Assembly (NCBI RefSeq): GCF_000772045.1
Contig: NZ_CP009754.1
Span: 4,774,001-4,838,000 of the forward strand
Direction: 5' to 3'
From: Streptomyces sp. CCM_MD2014
GTDB lineage: Bacteria; Actinomycetota; Actinomycetes; Streptomycetales; Streptomycetaceae
Length of the DNA stretch: 64,000 bases
Shown here: in pieces, positions 58,248 to 64,000 of the stretch
How positions within the stretch are numbered: position 1 is the stretch's first letter
How the letters are laid out: each line of letters opens with the position of its first letter
Program-made: the position numbers and the translations under genes
Notes under the pieces: model-generated
What the model was told of the DNA's origin: nothing
Database searches by the model: none
The model's input: the letters and a program-made list of their open reading frames with translations, nothing else

Positions 58248-59957
58248 ATGAGTGTGGACACCAGAACACCCCGCACACCCACGGGGGACCGCTCGTCGGG
58301 ATACGACGACGCTCCCGCGCTGAGCATGGTGAAGGTGCCGAGCGATCCGGCCCAGGTCATCGTCAACCACGCGAGCTTCCGCGTGCAGTTCGGTGCCTCC
58401 GCCCGGCGGACCCAGTCCCCGCGGATCGCGCGGCACCTGAGCGCCACCCAGAACACCGCCCGCGTGCCCGCCGCCCCGGCCCGCCGTCGCGCCGTCGTGT
58501 GGAGCGGGCGCTCCGACCCGGACGACACCGGCGCCCACCGGCTGCTCCAGGCGGTGCGCGCGGGTGCCGGTCACCACGCCGACGACCCGGCCGCCGACCT
58601 CTCCGCCGACGCCGGAGCCACTCAGGTCATCCCCCGGGTCGGCCTCGACGGCGGCCCCCTCGACTACGACGACGGCCCCGCCACCGAACCGATCGAGGCC
58701 CCCCTCGTCGGCGCCCAGCGCGGCCCCGTCCCCGACGGCACCCGGCTGCTGCCCGCCATGCGCACCGTCGGCAGTGCCTACGACGAACCCGCCTACGACA
58801 CGCTGGACTTCGGGACCGGACCCGGCGGGCACGGACCCGACGGCTACGCCGACTACGACGACCCGGAGCAGGGCGAGCCCCGCAGCAGGCGCCGCACCGA
58901 CGACCCGGCGCGCCACGCCTACTTCCCCGGCCGCCGCATGAACCTCGGCGTCGTCCTGCTGCCGCTGCGCGTCTTCCTCGGCTTCATCTCCATCTACGCC
59001 GGCATGGGCAAGCTGTGCGACCCCGTCTACTTCGACGGCGGCGAACGCGGCTCCATGGTCAAGTGGCTCAACACCCTGCACCCCTGGGACGTCGCCGAGC
59101 CGCTGCGCCAGTTCGCCCTCGCCCACCCGGTGGGCGCCGGGCTGGTCATCGCCTTCCTCCAGGTGCTGGTGGGCGTCCTGACCGTCCTCGGCTGCTGGCA
59201 GCGCGTGGCCGCCGTCATCGGCGCCGGCCTGTCCGCCGCGCTCCTCGTCACCGTCAGCTGGAAGAGCGTCCCGGTCTACGACGCGCCCGACATCATCTAC
59301 CTCGCCGCCTGGTCCCCGCTGATCATCGCCGGGGCACCCGTCTACTCCGTGGACGGCAGGCTCGCGAGCAGCGCCTGGCGCCGGCTCGGCCCCCACTCCG
59401 ACATCTGGGACCTGCGCCGCTACGTCCTGCGCCGCGGCGCCCTCATCACCTTCCTCGTCGCCGGGATCACCCTCCTGGTCGGCTCCGTCCTCGGCGGCGC
59501 CGTACGGGACGCCGACCGCGTGGTCGTCCCCGGGCCCGGCGAGGCCCCGCGCAACGAACTGCCCGGCTCGCCGCTCCCGCAGGAGCCCGGTACGCGCGGG
59601 CCGAAGACCTCGTCCCCGGAGGCCTCCGCCTCGCCCACCCAGGGTGCGACCGGCGGCGCGTCGGCCCCGGCGAAGGACGGCGCGAGCACGCCGGGAGCGA
59701 CCCGCGACAGCAACGGCACCACCACCGGCGGCGGTACGCCCAGCCAGACCCAGGGCACCACGGGGCAGGCCCCGCCCCGGCAGTCCTCCCCGGCCGGCCA
59801 GGCGCCGAGCACCACGGCGGGACCGACGTCGGGCGGCACCTCGACCGGCGGCAGCGGCGGGGGCGGCTCCACCGGCGGCACCGGGAGCGGTGACGACGGC
59901 GGCTCGTCGTCCACCGGGGAGCCCGGCGGACGCCTCGTGGGGGGTCTCCTGGGCTGA
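58248..59957 (+). CDS. DoxX-family membrane protein
   Basis: 569 aa. N-terminal 225 residues are hydrophilic and disordered, then DoxX-like membrane core (VVLLPLRVFLGFISIYAGMG; GAGLVIAFLQVLVGVLTVLG; IIYLAAWSPLIIAG), a further membrane segment (ALITFLVAGITLLVGSVLGG) and a Ser/Thr/Gly/Pro-rich extracytoplasmic tail of about 150 residues. Function unknown; DoxX proteins in actinobacteria are linked to oxidative stress. Confidence 0.85.
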   Translation: MSVDTRTPRTPTGDRSSGYDDAPALSMVKVPSDPAQVIVNHASFRVQFGASARRTQSPRIARHLSATQNTARVPAAPARRRAVVWSGRSDPDDTGAHRLLQAVRAGAGHHADDPAADLSADAGATQVIPRVGLDGGPLDYDDGPATEPIEAPLVGAQRGPVPDGTRLLPAMRTVGSAYDEPAYDTLDFGTGPGGHGPDGYADYDDPEQGEPRSRRRTDDPARHAYFPGRRMNLGVVLLPLRVFLGFISIYAGMGKLCDPVYFDGGERGSMVKWLNTLHPWDVAEPLRQFALAHPVGAGLVIAFLQVLVGVLTVLGCWQRVAAVIGAGLSAALLVTVSWKSVPVYDAPDIIYLAAWSPLIIAGAPVYSVDGRLASSAWRRLGPHSDIWDLRRYVLRRGALITFLVAGITLLVGSVLGGAVRDADRVVVPGPGEAPRNELPGSPLPQEPGTRGPKTSSPEASASPTQGATGGASAPAKDGASTPGATRDSNGTTTGGGTPSQTQGTTGQAPPRQSSPAGQAPSTTAGPTSGGTSTGGSGGGGSTGGTGSGDDGGSSSTGEPGGRLVGGLLG

Positions 59958-59984
59958 CGGCGCCAGGCACCCCGCACAACGCCG

Positions 59985-60017
59985 GCAGGGCCCCGCACAG
60001 CGCGTGCGGGGCCCTGC
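59985..60017. terminator. Bidirectional terminator
   Basis: GCAGGGCCCCGCAC (59985-59998) and GTGCGGGGCCCTGC (60004-60017), 5-nt loop, between the convergent DoxX and nucleotidyltransferase genes. Confidence 0.85.
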
Positions 60018-60044
60018 TCCGTACTGCCTGCGTGTGTACGGTCC

Positions 60045-60782
60045 TCAGCGGCCGCCCAGCGCCGCCAGCTCCCTGGCCGCCTCGGTCAGGTCCTTCGCGG
60101 TGTCGATCGCCCGCCAGTAGGAGCCCTGGGGGATCGGGAAACCGGCCAGGCGGCGTTCGCGGGCCAGCCGGGGGAAGGTGGTGCGCTCGTGGTCACCGCG
60201 CTCCGGGAGCATCGCGGCGAACTCCGGCGAGAAGACGTACACGCCCGCGTTGATCTCGAACGTCGACGGCGGCGCCTCGATGAAGTCGGTGATGTGGCCG
60301 AAGCCGTCCGTCTGCACGGCGCCCCACGGCAGCCGCGGACGGGCCAGGGCGAGGGTCGCGACGGCGTCCCGCTCGGCGTGGAAGTCGGCCATGTCGCGCA
60401 GCGAGAAACGGGTCCAGATGTCGCCGTTGGTGGCGTACCAGGGCCGGTCGGGGTGCGGGAGACGGGCGGCGGCGTACCTGAGGCCGCCGCCGCGGCCCAG
60501 CGGCTCGGTCTCCACGACGGTCGTGACGGACAGCGGCAGATCGGCGCTCTCCAGCCACTTCTGCAGCACCTCGGCCAGGTGACCGCAGGAGACCACGACG
60601 TCGGTGACGCCCTCCTCGGCGAGCCAGGCGAGCTGATGGCCGATGATCGGCGTCCCGGTGCCCGGGATCTCGACCATCGGCTTGGGCCGGTCGTCGGTGT
60701 AGGGGCGCAGCCGGGAACCCTGCCCGCCGGCCAGGACGACGGCTTGAACGGGGCGACGGGACGCGGCGTTCGGATCGGTCAT
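60045..60782 (-). CDS. Sugar-phosphate nucleotidyltransferase
   Basis: 245 aa. AVVLAGGQGSRLRPYTDDRP with KPM (nucleotide and metal loop), TNGDIWTRFSLRDMADFH (Asp for metal) and FEINAGVYVFSPE are the NTP_transferase signatures. It resembles mannose/glucose-1-P guanylyl- or thymidylyltransferases but is shorter. ATG 60782 is chosen. Confidence 0.88.
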   Translation of the reverse strand: MTDPNAASRRPVQAVVLAGGQGSRLRPYTDDRPKPMVEIPGTGTPIIGHQLAWLAEEGVTDVVVSCGHLAEVLQKWLESADLPLSVTTVVETEPLGRGGGLRYAAARLPHPDRPWYATNGDIWTRFSLRDMADFHAERDAVATLALARPRLPWGAVQTDGFGHITDFIEAPPSTFEINAGVYVFSPEFAAMLPERGDHERTTFPRLARERRLAGFPIPQGSYWRAIDTAKDLTEAARELAALGGR

Positions 60783-60824
60783 GCCCGAACTGTACGCGGC
60801 GCCACGGCCGCCCCCGCAGGGCAC

Positions 60825-61292
60825 TCAGCCGTGCGCGGCCAGGACGCCCGAGGCGAAGGCGGTGTCGCAGACGGGGCGGGCGTACGACTGGGCGCGCGTC
60901 GGGCCGTACGCCTTCACCGCGGCGCGGCCCAGCGCGCGGGCGATGGACGCGCAGTGGTCGGCCAGCGACGGGCGCTCGTTCACCGCCTGCTGGAGGTGGG
61001 TCAGCGCGACGCCCGGGTCCTCCTCCTGCAGCTCGGTCAGCAGCCGGTCGCGCAGCACCTCGTGCGGGGCGCGGGCGGCGCGGGCGGAGGAGGCCTTGGA
61101 CGACGACGCCTCGGACGCTGCGAGCACCGAGTCCGAGGGATCCCCGGACCAGTCGACGCGGGTGACCGCGAGAGTCCCGGAGAGCACCAGGACGACGGGC
61201 AGGACGAAGGCGAGAGAGCGGCCGATCCGGCGGGCGGGGCCCCGGCCGCGTCGCGTCTGTCGGGTGGTGGAGTGCTTCACGGAGTGCTTCAC
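60825..61292 (-). CDS. Secreted helical protein of unknown function
   Basis: 155 aa. Basic N-terminus then a hydrophobic segment (SLAFVLPVVLVLSGTLAVTR) and an extracytoplasmic helical domain (LLTELQEEDPGVALTHLQQA; SYARPVCDTAFASGVLAAHG) with two Cys (HCASI, PVCDT). It lies 42 nt upstream of the nucleotidyltransferase on the same strand. No family is recognised. Confidence 0.75.
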   Translation of the reverse strand: MKHSVKHSTTRQTRRGRGPARRIGRSLAFVLPVVLVLSGTLAVTRVDWSGDPSDSVLAASEASSSKASSARAARAPHEVLRDRLLTELQEEDPGVALTHLQQAVNERPSLADHCASIARALGRAAVKAYGPTRAQSYARPVCDTAFASGVLAAHG

Positions 61293-61430
61293 GCGAGTGA
61301 GGGTAGCGCCCGGTAATGATTTGGCGACATTTAGTCACCCCATCGGGGGATGAACGACGGGCGCGAACCGGATAGGGGGTTGACGAACACCGGTCGAAAT
61401 GTCGGGCGTGCCGGGGTATTTGTCGACAAC

Positions 61431-61466
61431 GAGAAGAGCCCCGCAGCAGGCCGCGGGGCTCTTCTC
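61431..61466. terminator. Terminator of msiK
   Basis: GAGAAGAGCCCCGC (61431-61444) and GCGGGGCTCTTCTC (61453-61466), 8-nt loop, 36 nt downstream of the msiK stop (minus strand). Confidence 0.85.
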
Positions 61467-61502
61467 GTCAACGCGGGTGAAATCACCCGGACGCGTGGTT
61501 TC

Positions 61503-62639
<1,137 letters not shown>

Positions 62640-62777
62640 GGTGAATGGGCCCCCTTCTACCGGCAGGAACGTGCCGGACGATCCGTTGTAGGAAGGTGGT
62701 GGTGTAGTCCACACGGGTGAAGCTGAGCAGGACGGTACCCGGCGTTCACCTGATCTGTCAGTAGCCGGGAGTCTGTG

Positions 62778-62792
62778 AATTTCGCCGAAATT
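62778..62792. promoter_or_regulatory. Palindrome AATTTCG-C-CGAAATT upstream of msiK and tRNA
   Basis: Perfect 7-bp arms around one central base in an AT-rich part of the 219-bp divergent gap. It could be an operator for msiK or part of the tRNA promoter region; a TACAGT -10-like box at 62822-62827 precedes the tRNA. Confidence 0.45.
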
Positions 62793-62858
62793 TTCGAATC
62801 ACATCGTTCACCGGCTCTGTGTACAGTGGAGCAGCCTGCGCGCGCCCGCCGCGCGCGT

Positions 62859-62932
62859 GCCTCCTTAGCTCAGCTGGTCAGAGCGCCGCTCTTGTAAAGC
62901 GAAGGTCGTCGGTTCGAATCCGACAGGGGGCT
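62859..62932 (+). tRNA. tRNA-Thr (anticodon TGT)
   Basis: Cloverleaf checked by eye: acceptor GCCTCCT/AGGGGGC, D-arm GCTC..GAGC, anticodon loop CTTGTAA with TGT, T-arm GTCGG TTCGAAT CCGAC. Discriminator T, typical of tRNA-Thr. CCA is not encoded. Reads ACA (and by wobble ACG). Confidence 0.97.
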
Positions 62933-62944
62933 CCGCAGTGACAG

Positions 62945-62983
62945 GGCAACGCCCCCGCGATCCCGGATCGCGGGGGCGTTGCC
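62945..62983. terminator. Bidirectional terminator between tRNA-Thr and peptidase gene
   Basis: Two perfectly complementary 19-nt arms (62945-62963 and 62965-62983) with a single central base, beginning GGCAACGCCC. It can serve the tRNA (plus) and the peptidase gene (minus). Confidence 0.9.
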
Positions 62984-62995
62984 GGTGGTTCCCGG

Positions 62996-64000
62996 TTACT
63001 TGCCCTCCGGGAGCGGCTCGGCCTCGCAGACCGTGCCGGGGGCGGGGAGCCTGCCGTTGAGCAGGTACGCGTTGACGGTGTCCTGGACGCAGGTGTTGCC
63101 GCTGTCGTAGGCGCCGTGTCCCTCGCCCTCGTAGGTCAGTTCCACGCCCACCTTCTCGCCGAGGCGTTCCGCCATGCGGGCGGCGCCCTCGTACGGGGTG
63201 GCGGGGTCGCCGGTGTTGCCGACGAGGAGGATCGGCGGTGCGCCGGGGGCGCTGACCTCGGGGTGCGGGGCGGCGCCGGGGACGGGCCAGCCGTCGCAGG
63301 TGAGGGCGGACCAGGCGAGGCCGGGGCCGAAGAGGGGGGAGGCTTCGAGGAAGTCGGGGAGACGGGACTTCACGTCGGCGACGGTGTAGCGGTTGCTGGA
63401 GTCGTCGCAGGTGATGGCCCGGAAGGCGTCGTCCTCGTTGCTCTCGTCCGGGTCGGTGCCGTCGGCGTCGTCGTCCGGGTCGCCGCCCCTGCCGTGCTGG
63501 CCGAGGGCTTCGGCGAGATCCTCCAGGACCTCGCCGTTGTCGTCGGTGACCGCCTCCAGGCCGACGCGGAGGGCGGGCCAGTAGTCCTGGCGGTAGAGGG
63601 CGCCGGTGATGGCCTCGATGAGGGCGTCGCCGTCGACTTCGCCGCCGCCGGGAGTGGGGAGCGGGCTGTCGTCGAGGGCTTCCTCGAGGCCGACGGTGAG
63701 GTCGACGATGTCCTCGGCGTCGTCGCCGAGTGTGCAGCCCTGCCGGGCGCACCAGTTGGCGAAGTGTTCGAAGGCGAGCTGGAAGCCGCCGGCCTGCGCG
63801 AGGGCTTCCTCCATGGCGTCCCGGGTGGGGTCGACGACGCCGTCGAGGACGGCGCGGCCGACGTGTTCCGGGAACAAGTGGGCGTAGACGCCGCCGAGTT
63901 CGGTGCCGTAGGAGATGCCGAAGTAGTGGAGTTCGTCGTCGCCCAGGACCTGGCGCAGCAGGTCCATGTCCCGGGCGGCCTGGGTGGTGCCGACGTAGGG
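62996..64000 (-). CDS. Secreted tripeptidyl-aminopeptidase-like alpha/beta hydrolase (C-terminal part)
   Basis: The frame is open to the right edge; at least 334 residues are present. GISYGTELGGVYAHLFPEHV contains the nucleophile elbow (GxSxG), PPILLVGNTGDPATPYEGAA holds the Asp, and TYEGEGHGAYDSGNTCVQDT the His. YVGTTQAARDMDLLRQVLGD precedes the elbow as in TAP/SlpD/SlpE proteases. The signal peptide or lipobox is outside the window. Confidence 0.9.
   Translation of the reverse strand, partial: PYVGTTQAARDMDLLRQVLGDDELHYFGISYGTELGGVYAHLFPEHVGRAVLDGVVDPTRDAMEEALAQAGGFQLAFEHFANWCARQGCTLGDDAEDIVDLTVGLEEALDDSPLPTPGGGEVDGDALIEAITGALYRQDYWPALRVGLEAVTDDNGEVLEDLAEALGQHGRGGDPDDDADGTDPDESNEDDAFRAITCDDSSNRYTVADVKSRLPDFLEASPLFGPGLAWSALTCDGWPVPGAAPHPEVSAPGAPPILLVGNTGDPATPYEGAARMAERLGEKVGVELTYEGEGHGAYDSGNTCVQDTVNAYLLNGRLPAPGTVCEAEPLPEGK

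Noticed and set aside
62945..62983. Possible tRNA-linked attachment site for an integrative element
   Set aside because: The sequence after tRNA-Thr is a terminator hairpin; no repeat of the tRNA 3' end and no integrase gene occurs in the window.

Overview
The window is chromosomal DNA of a Streptomyces, probably close to S. coelicolor/S. lividans. The evidence is very high GC with third-position bias, many GTG starts, -10 boxes placed directly before start codons (leaderless mRNAs), and a gene order typical of that genus: glnR, nur, rsiG, devA-devB, mshA, gpmA, phoU/phoR-phoP, carD-ispD-ispF-cysS-rlmB and msiK. No CRISPR array, IS element, prophage or rRNA was seen. One tRNA (Thr, anticodon TGT) lies near the right end.

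Layout. 0-10.1 kb: a CssRS-like secretion-stress two-component system beside an HtrA-type protease, a LacI regulator, the nitrogen regulator GlnR, an alpha/beta hydrolase, a MoaD/ThiS-like protein, membrane proteins, and a sulfurtransferase-DUF1416 pair behind a cysteine-containing leader peptide. 10.1-17.4 kb looks accessory. It holds a squalene-synthase-like/cis-prenyltransferase fusion with an ABC exporter, a TetR-controlled pair of short-chain dehydrogenases, a DsrE protein and a DUF5753/DUF397 remnant. 17.4-23.3 kb: nitrobindin-like protein, Nur, YgfZ, D-aminoacyl-tRNA deacylase, the c-di-GMP-dependent anti-sigma factor RsiG, an asparaginase II and an Eis-like acetyltransferase.

23.5-27.4 kb is a developmental locus. 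Two copies of a unit (a 61-62 aa membrane protein divergent from a GntR regulator) share the same palindromic operator at the same spacing. The right copy is intact devA with devB behind it. The left copy (devE-like) is broken by a frameshift and a deletion. 27.5-38.6 kb: APH-fold kinase, TetR, a HelD-like helicase, an XRE-HbhA-like-DUF2516 block that mirrors mycobacterial Rv0474-Rv0476, an RR-PP2C phosphatase, an NlpC/P60 hydrolase, a methyltransferase and mshA. 38.6-48 kb mixes housekeeping (gpmA) with regulator-plus-target units whose operators are visible as inverted repeats, and with scars such as a 62-bp exact copy of part of the YbjN-like gene.

48-64 kb is core: a nickel-binding-type DUF4242 protein, a tiny Cys-rich protein, phoU divergent from phoR-phoP with a PHO box between them, a lipoprotein, CarD, the MEP-pathway ispD-ispF pair, cysS, rlmB, a DoxX-family membrane protein, a sugar-nucleotidyltransferase, msiK, tRNA-Thr and a truncated secreted peptidase. 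The strongest leads for new biology are the prenyl-enzyme fusion with its exporter, the duplicated dev operator module, and several leader-peptide candidates.
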